The notes under the pieces are model-generated. The model ran no database searches and had not been told where the DNA came from. It was given only the letters and a program-made list of their open reading frames with translations. The position numbers and the translations under genes are program-made. From an uncultured beta proteobacterium (lineage in GTDB: Bacteria > Pseudomonadota > Gammaproteobacteria > Burkholderiales > SG8-39): DNA of 64,000 nt. The DNA lies in contig CADEDU010000013.1 in NCBI GenBank assembly GCA_902826155.1, positions 49,323 through 113,322 on the forward strand, read 5' to 3'. Numbering within the stretch: position 1 is the stretch's first letter; each line of letters opens with the position of its first letter. Shown here piece by piece: positions 7,620 to 16,004 of the stretch.

Positions 7620-8582
7620 ATGTCGAACATTTCGATCCAGCGCATCGGCTACGCGTGCGGCGCGCGCGTGACCGGCATTGATCTTTCCAGGCCGCTGCCG
7701 CAATCCGCGCTCGATGCGATCCACGCGGCGTGGCTCGAGCATCTCGTGCTGGTGTTTCCGGGCCAGCAGCTCGATCCGCAACGGCTGGTGCAGTTCACGC
7801 GGCTGTTCGGCGAACTCGACGACTACGCCACGCAGCCGTTCAATCGCCACCCCGACATCAATGAAGTCATGGTCCTCACCAACAAGTGGACCAACGGGCG
7901 GCCCTCGAAAACCTACAACGCCGGGCAGAACTGGCACACCGATCTTTCCTACACGCTGCGGCCAGCCAAGGCGACCAGTGTGTACTGCATGGAGAAACCA
8001 TCGGTCGGCGGCGACACGATGTTCGCCAACATGTACATGGCCTACGAGACCTTGTCGCCGAAGATGCGCGAGTTTCTCGACGGGCTCGAAGCCGTGCACG
8101 ACGCGAGCCTGATCGAAGGGCTGGACAAGCGCGGGCCGGAGGTCGCCAACGAGTTTCGCCGGCTGAATCCGCCGGTGGTGCATCCGGCGGTGCGCCTGCA
8201 TCCGGAGTCGGGCCGCAAGGCGCTCTACATCAACGAGCGCGTGCGCAACTTTCTGGGGCTGTCGGAGGCCGAGAGCAAACCGATCGTGAAGTTCCTGTGC
8301 GAGCACTCGATCGCGCCGCGGTTCACCTACCGCCACTACTGGAGCGTCGGTGATCTGGTGATGTGGGACAACCGCTGTCTGGTGCACGTCGCGCTGGGCG
8401 ACTACGACCCGAATGAGATTCGCCACATGATCCGCACCTCGGGCATGGGCGATTACTACGGTCGGTACCTCGATCCGGAGCAGGCGGCGCGACAGATGGG
8501 GTCAGCGCCCGCAGTGCTCCAAGGTGCAACGGATGCGAAAGGTGCGGCCGATGCGAAGGCCGTGGCGTCGCTGCACGACTGA
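7620..8582 (+). CDS. TauD/TfdA-family alpha-ketoglutarate dioxygenase
   Basis: A 320-residue Fe(II)/2-oxoglutarate dioxygenase. The iron triad is visible: His106 and Asp108 in NWHTDLSY, and the distal His256 in RCLVHVALGDYD; Arg272 (HMIRTS) is the usual 2-oxoglutarate anchor. A Thr-rich region before the HxD also fits. The start at 7620 has a strong AGGAG site. The C-terminus from about residue 290 is an Ala-rich tail (ATDAKGAADAKAV) not seen in most family members. The gene is divergent from the LigI-like amidohydrolase. Relatives hydroxylate taurine, 2,4-D, sulfate esters or similar small acids; substrate here unknown. Confidence 0.9.
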   Translation: MSNISIQRIGYACGARVTGIDLSRPLPQSALDAIHAAWLEHLVLVFPGQQLDPQRLVQFTRLFGELDDYATQPFNRHPDINEVMVLTNKWTNGRPSKTYNAGQNWHTDLSYTLRPAKATSVYCMEKPSVGGDTMFANMYMAYETLSPKMREFLDGLEAVHDASLIEGLDKRGPEVANEFRRLNPPVVHPAVRLHPESGRKALYINERVRNFLGLSEAESKPIVKFLCEHSIAPRFTYRHYWSVGDLVMWDNRCLVHVALGDYDPNEIRHMIRTSGMGDYYGRYLDPEQAARQMGSAPAVLQGATDAKGAADAKAVASLHD

Positions 8583-8636
8583 CGGGCGCTGCGTGCCGCG
8601 CGCAGAGGGCTCGGGGCGACTCCCGGCCGATGCGCG

Positions 8637-9617
8637 CTACTGGGCTTTGATCCCGGCGTCGCGAATGACGCGTCCCCACTTCTCCTGCTCGTTGCGGATG
8701 TAGGCGGTGGCCTGCTCCGGCGTTCCGCTCATCGGCTCGGCGCCCAGTTCCTGGAAGCGCTGCAGGATCGCCGGCTTGCTCACCATCCGATTGAGTTCGG
8801 CGTTGAGCAATCGCACGACATCGGCCGGTACCTTGGCCGGGGCGAGCAGCGCAAACCATCCCACCACTTCGAATCCTTCCAGGCCCATGCCCGTCTCGGC
8901 GACCGTCGGCAGGTCGGGCAACAACGCGGTGCGCTTGGAACTCGATGATGCGAGCGGCCGCAGCGCCCCCTTGCGGATGTGCGGCATCATGATCGCGAAG
9001 TTCTCGAACATCATCGGGATGCGTCCGGCGAGCAAGTCCGGCATCAGCGCGCCGCTGCCCTTGTATGGCACGTGGACCATGTCGACGCCGGCCATGCGCT
9101 TGACCAGTTCGCCGCCCAGATGCTGCGCGGTGCCCGGGCTGGACGAACCGAATTCGTACTTGCCGGGATTCTTCTTGAGCAGCGCGAGCAGCTCGGCGAA
9201 CGTGTTCACCGGCAGCGTGGGGTGGACGACGAACACGTACGGTGTACTGGCCACCAGACCCACCGGCAGCAACTCGCCCTCGGTGTAAGGCAGGTTGGCG
9301 TAGAGCGCCGCGGCGGTGCCGTGCGTACTTGGAACCATGATCAGCGTGTGGCCGTCGGGCGTCGACTTGGCCACGTTGCCGGTGGCGATGGTGCCGCTGG
9401 CCCCGGCGCGGTTCTCGACGATGAAGGTCTTGCCGGTCTGCGTGCTCAGCTCCTGCGCGACGAGCCTGCCGATGACGTCGGTGGTGCCGCCGGGCGGAAA
9501 GCCGATCAGGATGCGCACCGGCTGCGTCGGATACGACTGCGCCTGGACCGACCAGTTCAGCAGCAAGGCTGCGGCGATACCGACTCCACGGACGAACAGG
9601 CGGACGAACATCGGCAT
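8637..9617 (-). CDS. Bug/TctC-family tripartite tricarboxylate binding protein
   Basis: A 326-residue periplasmic solute-binding protein. An N-terminal signal peptide (residues 1-24, ending SVQAQ) precedes YPTQPVRILIGFPPGGTTDVIGR, the hallmark opening of the Bug family, and VENRAGASGTIAT near residue 65. The start at 9617 is preceded by GAGG at good spacing; a longer reading would displace the signal peptide. No TctA/TctB permease gene is nearby, which is common for Bug proteins in Bordetella, Cupriavidus and relatives. It ends 54 bases from the convergent dioxygenase stop. Ligands are usually carboxylates or amides; this one is unknown. Confidence 0.92.
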   Translation of the reverse strand: MPMFVRLFVRGVGIAAALLLNWSVQAQSYPTQPVRILIGFPPGGTTDVIGRLVAQELSTQTGKTFIVENRAGASGTIATGNVAKSTPDGHTLIMVPSTHGTAAALYANLPYTEGELLPVGLVASTPYVFVVHPTLPVNTFAELLALLKKNPGKYEFGSSSPGTAQHLGGELVKRMAGVDMVHVPYKGSGALMPDLLAGRIPMMFENFAIMMPHIRKGALRPLASSSSKRTALLPDLPTVAETGMGLEGFEVVGWFALLAPAKVPADVVRLLNAELNRMVSKPAILQRFQELGAEPMSGTPEQATAYIRNEQEKWGRVIRDAGIKAQ

Positions 9618-9716
9618 GGAATTACCTCGGCGACCAGATGAGGCGCCTAGCTTGTGGGGTCGGCCCGTCGATTGCAAGTTCGGCGACACGCTGGCGCTAC
9701 CGCTGGCCCGCACGGG

Positions 9717-10886
9717 TCAACCGGTGAATGGCTTGCGCAACCCTGCCTGCTCCATCAGCGGCACCACTTGCTTGATGAACTGCGGCAACTCCTCCTGATA
9801 GTTCACGAAGGAGAGCGCAGTGCCGTCGAGCCCCGCGGCCGACATCATCGCGAGCTTGTCGACGATCTGCTCGGGCGTGCCGACCAGGGGAAAACCGCTC
9901 CACCCGGCAATGAAATGAAACTTGAACTGCTCGAGTACCTCGTTGGGCAGTGCCAGCGATTGGAGCCCGAAGATCTTCACCAGGTTCTCCACCGCTTCCC
10001 AGTCGCCTTTTTCGCGTACGTAGTAGTTGAGGTAGTCCTTCGCTTCTTTTTCCGTTGGGCGGCACACCACGTAGCTCGAGTTCCACACCTGGATGTCGCG
10101 CTTGAACTCGCTGTGCGCAAGATCGCGCAGCGCGCCGACGCGCTTCCTGATCGTCTCGGCGTCGTGCCCTTCGAGCGCAACGAACGCCATGTCGGCCTGC
10201 TTGGCGGCAAAGCGCGTGCCGACCGGCGAGCCGCCCGCGTTCATGATCGCGGGAAACGGCCGCTGGATCGGCTTGGGCTCATGGAAGCCCTTGGTGACCT
10301 TGAAGTACTTGCCTTCATAGTCGAACTCTTCTTCGGCGCGCCACAGCATGCGGATCACATCGATCCATTCCTCGGCATACTCGTAACGGGTGTCGTGCTC
10401 CATGATCGGGGCGCCGAACATTTCCATCTCGGGTTGGAACCAGCCGCACACGATGTTGAGCGCGAAGCGTCCGCCGGAGATGTGATCGATCGTGGTCGCC
10501 TGCTTGGCCGCGAGAATCGGGTGCACGGTCGGCACGTGCGAAGTGGAGAACACGCCGATCTGATCGGTGCAGGCGGCGATACCAGCGGCCCAGGTGTACG
10601 TCTCGAAGCAGCTGCCGTTGAAATTGGTCTTGCCGCCGAAACCCTTCCAGCGACCCACTGGTACCAGTGCTTCAAAGCCGGCGCGGTCAGCGGCGGTGCA
10701 GATCTGCTTCGTGTTGGGCCAAGTGGTCTCCAGCGTTCCCTCGGCCAAGGTCATCGCGCAGCCGTTGCTCAGGTTGCTGCCGAAGATGCCGAGCTTCATC
10801 TTGTTGCCGTTCCACAGCGGGTTGCTCGCGCGCCGGGTGTCTTCGTCGGCGGCGGTGTGCGGCTTGATCGAAGGTTTGGTTGCCAT
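9717..10886 (-). CDS. LLM-class flavin monooxygenase, RutA/SfnG-like
   Basis: A 389-residue TIM-barrel flavin monooxygenase. It carries a RutA-like pattern: MKLGIFGSNLSNG near residue 28, RWKGFGGKTNFNG near 80, TVHPILAAKQATTIDHISGGRF and NIVCGWFQPEMEMFG. RutA opens the uracil ring and SfnG oxidises dimethylsulfone, both using FMNH2 supplied by a partner reductase; this protein is related but I cannot assign either substrate. An AAGGAGG site six bases before the ATG at 10886 fixes the start. It is flanked by two Bug binding proteins on the same strand, which suggests that its substrate is taken up by one of them. Confidence 0.85.
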   Translation of the reverse strand: MATKPSIKPHTAADEDTRRASNPLWNGNKMKLGIFGSNLSNGCAMTLAEGTLETTWPNTKQICTAADRAGFEALVPVGRWKGFGGKTNFNGSCFETYTWAAGIAACTDQIGVFSTSHVPTVHPILAAKQATTIDHISGGRFALNIVCGWFQPEMEMFGAPIMEHDTRYEYAEEWIDVIRMLWRAEEEFDYEGKYFKVTKGFHEPKPIQRPFPAIMNAGGSPVGTRFAAKQADMAFVALEGHDAETIRKRVGALRDLAHSEFKRDIQVWNSSYVVCRPTEKEAKDYLNYYVREKGDWEAVENLVKIFGLQSLALPNEVLEQFKFHFIAGWSGFPLVGTPEQIVDKLAMMSAAGLDGTALSFVNYQEELPQFIKQVVPLMEQAGLRKPFTG

Positions 10887-10990
10887 GCTCAGCCTCCTTG
10901 GTCGGTGGACATCGGGCGATCCAGGGCGCATCGGCGTGCGCGGCGACAGCGGGGGCTGAAACCACGCCCCTCTGCGGAGACAAACGACAG

Positions 10991-11959
10991 CTACTGCACG
11001 TTCAGCTTCGCGTCACGCACCGCGCTCGCGTAACGCTCCAGATCGGTCTTCAGGAGCTTGGCGTAGTGCTCGGTGCCGTTCTCGGCGATCTCCAGCCCCA
11101 GGCCGGTGAGCCGATCGACGACTTCCTTCTCGCGCAGGATCGAAGCAACGGCAGGTTGCAGGCGCGCGATGATCTCCTTCGGTGTGCCCGCCGCGGCCGC
11201 CAGTCCCATCACGCTCGCGACGTCGAAATCGCGTACCCCTTGCTCCAGCAGCGTGGGTACCTCGGGCATCGAGGCCGAGCGCTTCGCGGTACTGATGCCC
11301 AGCGTCTTCAACTTGCCGCCGCGGATCGCCTGCATCACGTTGGGAATGCCCGAGAACCCGCCGGCCACGTCACCCGCCATTACGCCGGCCACCATCGGCG
11401 AGCCGCCCTTGTACGGCACGTGCAGGAACTCCACTCCCATTCGCGCAGCGAAGATGGCCATCGTCAGATGATGGATCGAACCGTTGCCCGCCGAACCGAA
11501 GCTCACTTCACCCGGCCGCGCCTTGGCGCGCGCCACGAGTTCGGCCAGCGAGTTGATGTTCGCGCCTGGATGCAGGATCAGCAGCGTGGGCACGGCCGCG
11601 AGCGCGGTGATCGGTGCCAGATCGCGCAGTGGCTGATAGGGCAGCTTCGGATTGAGCGCGGGTGAAATGGCGAGCGCACCCGAATCGCCGATGAGCAACG
11701 TGTGGCCGTCGGGGAGGGTGCGCGCGACTTGCTCCGTGGCGATCGCGCCGCCCAGGCCGGGCACGTTCTCCGCAACGAACGGGCGTCCGAACGAATCCGA
11801 TAGCTTCGCGGCCAGCACGCGCGCGATGACGTCGGGGTTGCCGCCGGGTGCCGCCGGCACGAGGATGCGTACCGGGCGCGATGGCCAGCCCTGCGCCGAC
11901 ACGCTCCACGACGCGACGGCGATGATTGCGCCGATCGTCCAGCGTGCCAGCGTTCTCAT
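10991..11959 (-). CDS. Bug/TctC-family tripartite tricarboxylate binding protein
   Basis: A 322-residue periplasmic binding protein with a signal peptide ending SVSAQ at about residue 23, followed by WPSRPVRILVPAAPGGNPD and ENVPGLGGAIATEQVA. In the first motif the usual FPPGG is APGGNP. Residues 150-200 hold the SFGSAGNGSIHHL and VPYKGG segments typical of the family. The ATG overlaps the stop of the upstream MetE-like gene as ATGA, so translation is likely coupled to it. It is thus part of a transcript with the cobalamin-independent methyltransferase-like gene and probably the downstream flavin monooxygenase. Confidence 0.9.
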   Translation of the reverse strand: MRTLARWTIGAIIAVASWSVSAQGWPSRPVRILVPAAPGGNPDVIARVLAAKLSDSFGRPFVAENVPGLGGAIATEQVARTLPDGHTLLIGDSGALAISPALNPKLPYQPLRDLAPITALAAVPTLLILHPGANINSLAELVARAKARPGEVSFGSAGNGSIHHLTMAIFAARMGVEFLHVPYKGGSPMVAGVMAGDVAGGFSGIPNVMQAIRGGKLKTLGISTAKRSASMPEVPTLLEQGVRDFDVASVMGLAAAAGTPKEIIARLQPAVASILREKEVVDRLTGLGLEIAENGTEHYAKLLKTDLERYASAVRDAKLNVQ

Positions 11960-13125
11960 TGCGCTCCCCAGACCTTGCGTGCCGTCTCGACCACGAGTTC
12001 CAGCTTGCGGCGTTGATCGTCTTCGCTGAGCAGATTGCCCGATACGTCAGAGGCGAACCCGCATTGCGGACTGATCGCGAGCTGCTCGATTGGCAGGTAG
12101 CGGGCAGCTTCGTCGATGCGCGCGCGCAGTTGATCGACCGTCTCCAGCTGCGGCACCTTGGTGCTCACCAGTCCGAGCACGACCACGCGCCCCTTCGGCA
12201 CGAACCGCAGCGGCGCGAACGAGCCGGCGCGCGGACTGTCGTACTCGAGCAGGAAGCGCTGATGCGGCAGTTCGTTGAACATGCGCTCGGCGATCGCGTC
12301 GTAGCTGCCCTCGCGATGCCACATGCTCTTCTGGTTGCCGCGGCACAGGTGGATGCCGAACGTCACGCCGGGAAAGTCCCGCACCAGCTTCGCCTCGGCA
12401 GCCAGACCCCGCGCGAGGTTGCGCGCCGGATCTTCGCCGCGCGCGCGCATCGCTTCCATCGATGGCGCATCGACGTACGCAGTCAAGCCCGGTGCGTCGA
12501 TGTGCACGTAGCGGCAGCCCGCTCCGACGAGTTGGCTGATCATCTGCCGCTCGACGGCCACGACGTCGTCGACGAACGCATCGGCGTCGGCGTAGACCGC
12601 TCGCGAACCCGGCGCGTCGAAACGCTGGCCGATGCGATCGGGCCCGATGAGACTCACCTTCACCGGATGAGTCGCGACCGATGCGGCGAAGCGATACTCC
12701 TCGAGTGGCAAGTTGCGCGCGAGCGCGATACGCGTCACGGCTGGGCGTCGATGCGTGACCGGTGTGCCCGCCGCGCCGAGATCGGGCATGTCGAACCGAC
12801 GCAGCGCCTGGCCGGTGGCGGCGCGCTGCTCATGCGCGGTCATCGTCATCGGTGCAGCGGCGAATCCGCTCACCGATGCACCGAAGCTGTCCTGAAAGTT
12901 CAGGCGCCGCAGTTCGCCGTCGGTGACGACCTCCAGGCCGAGCGCCTCCTGCAGGCGTATCGCGCGGCGAATTTCGTCATCCTCGATCGCGCGGAACGCG
13001 GCTTCATCGAGAGCGCCGGCATCGAACTGCGCGCGTGCTTCTTTCCAGCGCGACGGGCGCAGCAGACTGCCGACCGTATCGGTGCGCAGCAGATCGAGCT
13101 CGCCGGCTCGGAGTCGACTACTCAT
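11956..13125 (-). CDS. MetE C-domain-like methyltransferase family protein
   Basis: A 389-residue protein equal to the catalytic half of cobalamin-independent methionine synthase, like epoxyalkane:CoM transferase and other stand-alone members. The zinc-binding set is complete: His259 and Cys261 in GIHLCRGN, Glu294 in LLEYDSPRAG, and Cys355 in SPQCGFAS. The opening LLRTDTVGSLLRP and the VVTDGELRR segment also fit. It lacks the N-terminal domain of MetE, so methionine synthesis from methyltetrahydrofolate is unlikely. The family activates thiols for alkyl transfer or lyase chemistry. It precedes and overlaps a Bug protein gene and follows a cupin gene 10 bases upstream, so an operon of three is likely. 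Confidence 0.85.
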   Translation of the reverse strand: MSSRLRAGELDLLRTDTVGSLLRPSRWKEARAQFDAGALDEAAFRAIEDDEIRRAIRLQEALGLEVVTDGELRRLNFQDSFGASVSGFAAAPMTMTAHEQRAATGQALRRFDMPDLGAAGTPVTHRRPAVTRIALARNLPLEEYRFAASVATHPVKVSLIGPDRIGQRFDAPGSRAVYADADAFVDDVVAVERQMISQLVGAGCRYVHIDAPGLTAYVDAPSMEAMRARGEDPARNLARGLAAEAKLVRDFPGVTFGIHLCRGNQKSMWHREGSYDAIAERMFNELPHQRFLLEYDSPRAGSFAPLRFVPKGRVVVLGLVSTKVPQLETVDQLRARIDEAARYLPIEQLAISPQCGFASDVSGNLLSEDDQRRKLELVVETARKVWGAQ

Positions 13126-13135
13126 CGCGTGCCCC

Positions 13136-13651
13136 TTACTGCCGCGGCTTTTGCTGCCCGAGGCTGGAGAAGCCGGTGCCGCGCTCGATCGCCTTCACGT
13201 CATCGGGTCGCGGGAAGGGCGCGGGCGCCACCTCGCCTTCTTGCCGCGGCCGGCCGATTGCGGCGAAGAATTTCTCCAGGCCGCCCGGCAGGATCGTCCA
13301 GGCGAAGGTGAGCGGCTCGGTGCCGGTGTTCACGAACTTGTGCCGTGTGGTCGGCCCCAGGTAGAACAGTGCGCCGGGCACCATCGGATGATCGACATCC
13401 TGCACCACCGCGATGCCCTGGCCCGACAGCACGAAGATCAGCTCCTCCTGGTCGGTGTGCGCATGCTCGCGCACGAAGCATCCCGGCGCGATCGTCTGCG
13501 TGCCCATGGCGACGTTGCCCGAGGCGGTTTGGTCCGCGCGCAGCAGTACGTTCGCATAGCCGTTCGCCGGCACCGGCTGCCAGTACGAAGCTGCCTGCCC
13601 GGGTTGCATCGCGACGAAGGTGGGGTTGGTGCGAGGATCGCGGGCATTCAT
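13136..13651 (-). CDS. Cupin-domain protein
   Basis: A 171-residue protein with one cupin fold. The two cupin motifs are visible: PGCFVREHAHTDQEELIFVL near residue 57 (metal-binding His-His-Glu) and GALFYLGPTTRHKFVNTGTEP near 93 (the second His). The C-terminal 45 residues are Pro-rich. An AGGAGG site precedes the ATG at 13651. Divergent from the neighbouring Tat-exported hydrolase, it heads a minus-strand transcript with the MetE-like and Bug genes. The cupin may be a dioxygenase, isomerase or ligand-binding protein; its function is unknown. Confidence 0.85.
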   Translation of the reverse strand: MNARDPRTNPTFVAMQPGQAASYWQPVPANGYANVLLRADQTASGNVAMGTQTIAPGCFVREHAHTDQEELIFVLSGQGIAVVQDVDHPMVPGALFYLGPTTRHKFVNTGTEPLTFAWTILPGGLEKFFAAIGRPRQEGEVAPAPFPRPDDVKAIERGTGFSSLGQQKPRQ

Positions 13652-13752
13652 CTTTGCCTCCTGGCGAGATTGCGTCGATCGGTCGAGCCGATTAGATTGC
13701 CCGCATCGACCGAAGTCAATTCCAGCTGCGTGCGTCGTCAAAGGAGGCAATC

Positions 13753-14892
13753 ATGGCGAACTATCTCGGAGAGTTGTCGCGTCGCGATCTGCTGCGTATC
13801 GGATCGGCTGCCGCAATGGGCACGATGGCTGCTGTACTGACCGGCGGCGCCAAGCCTGTGCGCGCGCAGGCGTTGAGCGGCCCGGTGCCCGAAGTCGATC
13901 GTCTCGCGGTGCGCATCGTCACCGACTCCTATCATCACGCGTTCGAGCCGAGCCGCAAGGTCGGCGAAGTGCAGGTGCAGCGCTACGCGTTCGAGCTTGC
14001 CAAGGATCGTCCGCCGCGGCGCACGATCCAGAACGAATGGGGCTTCGCGCTGCACTTGGAATCGGCGCGCGGCAGCGAAACGAAGCAGGTGATGATCGAC
14101 TTCGGCTACACGCCTGAAGTGCTCAACAACAATCTGGACATGCTGCGGATCGATCCGGCACAGCTCGACGCGCTGGTGCTCTCGCACGGGCACTACGATC
14201 ACTTCGGCGGCATGGTCGGGTTTCTCGAGCGGCACAAGGCGCGGTTGAAGAAGGGGCTGCCGTTCTATCTCGGCGGCGAGGAATGCTTCTGCACCCGCGA
14301 GGCCGGCGTCGGCGATGCGGCGGGCAGCTTCGGTGCGCTCGATCGCAAGGCGATTGCGGAGGCGGGACTGTCGATCCAGTTCGCCGATCGCCCCTCTGTG
14401 CTCGCTGGTCACGGCTTCACCACCGGCGGGATCGCAGCCGCATCGTTCGAACGCGTGCTCGCACCAACCCGCATGTCGGTGGGCATGCGAGATGGCTTGG
14501 GTTGCGCCCCCGAGGGCTTGCCCGAAGCCAAGCGCAACGCGACGATGGTCCCCGATGATTTCTCGCACGAGCAGGCGACCTGCTACAACGTGAAGGGCCG
14601 CGGTCTGGTGGTGATGACTTCATGCGGCCATCGCGGTGTCGTCAATTCAGTGCGCCGTGCGATGCAGGTGTCGGGTGTCAACAAGGTCCATGCCGTGATC
14701 GGCGGGTTCCATCTGGCGCCGCATTCGCCGGAGTACTGTCGCGACACGGTGATGGCACTCAAGGAAATCAATCCTGATCTGGTCGTGCCGGCGCATTGCA
14801 CCGGCGAGACGTTCATCGCGATCGCGTCGCAGGAGATGGCCGGCAAAGTCGCGCGCTCTTCCACCGGCACGCGGCTGATCTTCGGTGGCTAG
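13753..14892 (+). CDS. Tat-exported metallo-beta-lactamase-fold hydrolase
   Basis: A 379-residue protein. The amino end has a twin-arginine signal, SRRDLLRIGSAAAMG (residues 9-23), with cleavage expected near ARAQA (37-40). The mature domain has the metal-binding HxHxDH motif HGHYDHFGG at residues 145-153, and later metal ligands in GHRG and GGFHLAPHSPEY. A strong AGGAGG site precedes the start. Members of this group (such as 7,8-dihydropterin synthase-like and MBL-fold metallohydrolases) act on phosphorylated or lactone substrates. Export to the periplasm by Tat implies folding with metal in the cytoplasm. Divergent from the cupin operon. Substrate unknown. Confidence 0.88.
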   Translation: MANYLGELSRRDLLRIGSAAAMGTMAAVLTGGAKPVRAQALSGPVPEVDRLAVRIVTDSYHHAFEPSRKVGEVQVQRYAFELAKDRPPRRTIQNEWGFALHLESARGSETKQVMIDFGYTPEVLNNNLDMLRIDPAQLDALVLSHGHYDHFGGMVGFLERHKARLKKGLPFYLGGEECFCTREAGVGDAAGSFGALDRKAIAEAGLSIQFADRPSVLAGHGFTTGGIAAASFERVLAPTRMSVGMRDGLGCAPEGLPEAKRNATMVPDDFSHEQATCYNVKGRGLVVMTSCGHRGVVNSVRRAMQVSGVNKVHAVIGGFHLAPHSPEYCRDTVMALKEINPDLVVPAHCTGETFIAIASQEMAGKVARSSTGTRLIFGG

Positions 14893-14987
14893 ATCGTGAC
14901 CGCTGCGCTGCGCGCTGCCAGCGGGCCGGCGATGTCCCTCGCTGGCCGGCCGGCCATGCGTCATGCGCTCGATGTCGGGGCGCACCG

Positions 14988-15902
14988 TTGACCCCGCCCG
15001 ACTGGCTGTGGATCCCGATCACCATCCTCGCCGCGGCAGCGCAGACACTGCGTAACGCGGCGCAGCGCCATCTCACTTCATCGTTGGGAACGCTCGGCGC
15101 GACGCTGGTGCGTTTCCTCTACGGCTTGCCGTTCGCCGCGCTGTGGCTGTGGAGCCTGCACGCGATCGGCGGTCATGCATTGCCCTGGCCACCGTGGACG
15201 TTCTGGGCGTGGATCTTCTTCGCTTCGTTCGCGCAGATCTCGGCCACCGCCTCGCTGTTGAAGGCGATGGAGGCGCGCAACTTCGCGCTCGCGGTCGCCT
15301 ACGGCAAGACCGAGATCATCCAGGTGGCGCTGTTCGGCCTCGTTTTTCTGGGCGATCGGGTGCCGCTCGCGGTGCTGCTTGCCATTCTGTTGGGCATGGC
15401 CGGCACGTTCCTGCTCTCGCCGGTGGATCCGAAGCGACCGTTCCGATCGTTGCTCGAAGGCCTGACCGCGCCGCCTGCGCTGCTGGGGATCGCTGCGGGC
15501 GCCGGGTTCGGGTTGTCAGCGGTGTTCTATCGCGGCGCGGCGCAGACGCTGCCCGACACGCCGTTCCTGGTTGCCGCGGCCTGCGTGCTGGTCGGCGCGC
15601 AGCTGCTGCAGTCGGTGATGCTGGGTGGCTGGCTGTTGCTGCGCCAGCCCGAGGTGGTGCGCAACGTGCTGCGGGCATGGCGCGCGTCGCTGTTCGCCGG
15701 ATTCATGGGCGCACTCGCCTCTGGTGCGTGGTTCACCGCATTCGCGATCCAGACAGTGGCGCACGTGCGTACGGTGGGCTTGATCGAGATCTTCTTTTCG
15801 CTGCTGGTCTCGCGCCGCTTCTTTCGCGAGAAGATCACGCTGCTCGAGCTGGCCGGCATGGCGCTGCTCGGTTTGAGCCTGGCGCTCGTATCGTTGCGTT
15901 GA
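14988..15902 (+). CDS. EamA-family membrane transporter
   Basis: An about 304-residue membrane protein with around ten hydrophobic segments, two EamA-type halves of five each; the KAMEARNFALAVAYGKTEII segment near residue 85 and the end VGLIEIFFSLLVSRRFFREK near 265 are typical of the drug/metabolite transporter superfamily. No good ATG is present: I take a TTG at 14988, because the reading frame upstream is not hydrophobic and overlaps the preceding gene. The start is the uncertain part. It follows the Tat hydrolase by 95 bases on the same strand. Confidence 0.75.
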   Translation: MTPPDWLWIPITILAAAAQTLRNAAQRHLTSSLGTLGATLVRFLYGLPFAALWLWSLHAIGGHALPWPPWTFWAWIFFASFAQISATASLLKAMEARNFALAVAYGKTEIIQVALFGLVFLGDRVPLAVLLAILLGMAGTFLLSPVDPKRPFRSLLEGLTAPPALLGIAAGAGFGLSAVFYRGAAQTLPDTPFLVAAACVLVGAQLLQSVMLGGWLLLRQPEVVRNVLRAWRASLFAGFMGALASGAWFTAFAIQTVAHVRTVGLIEIFFSLLVSRRFFREKITLLELAGMALLGLSLALVSLR

Positions 15903-16004
15903 TCAGACACCGTTGCCGCTACACTGCCGCGCTTCGGCAAGTCGGCATCGCGGTTGCGCTATCGGTATCCGGCTCGACCGCCAATAAAACGGGAGGCGTA
16001 CGCG

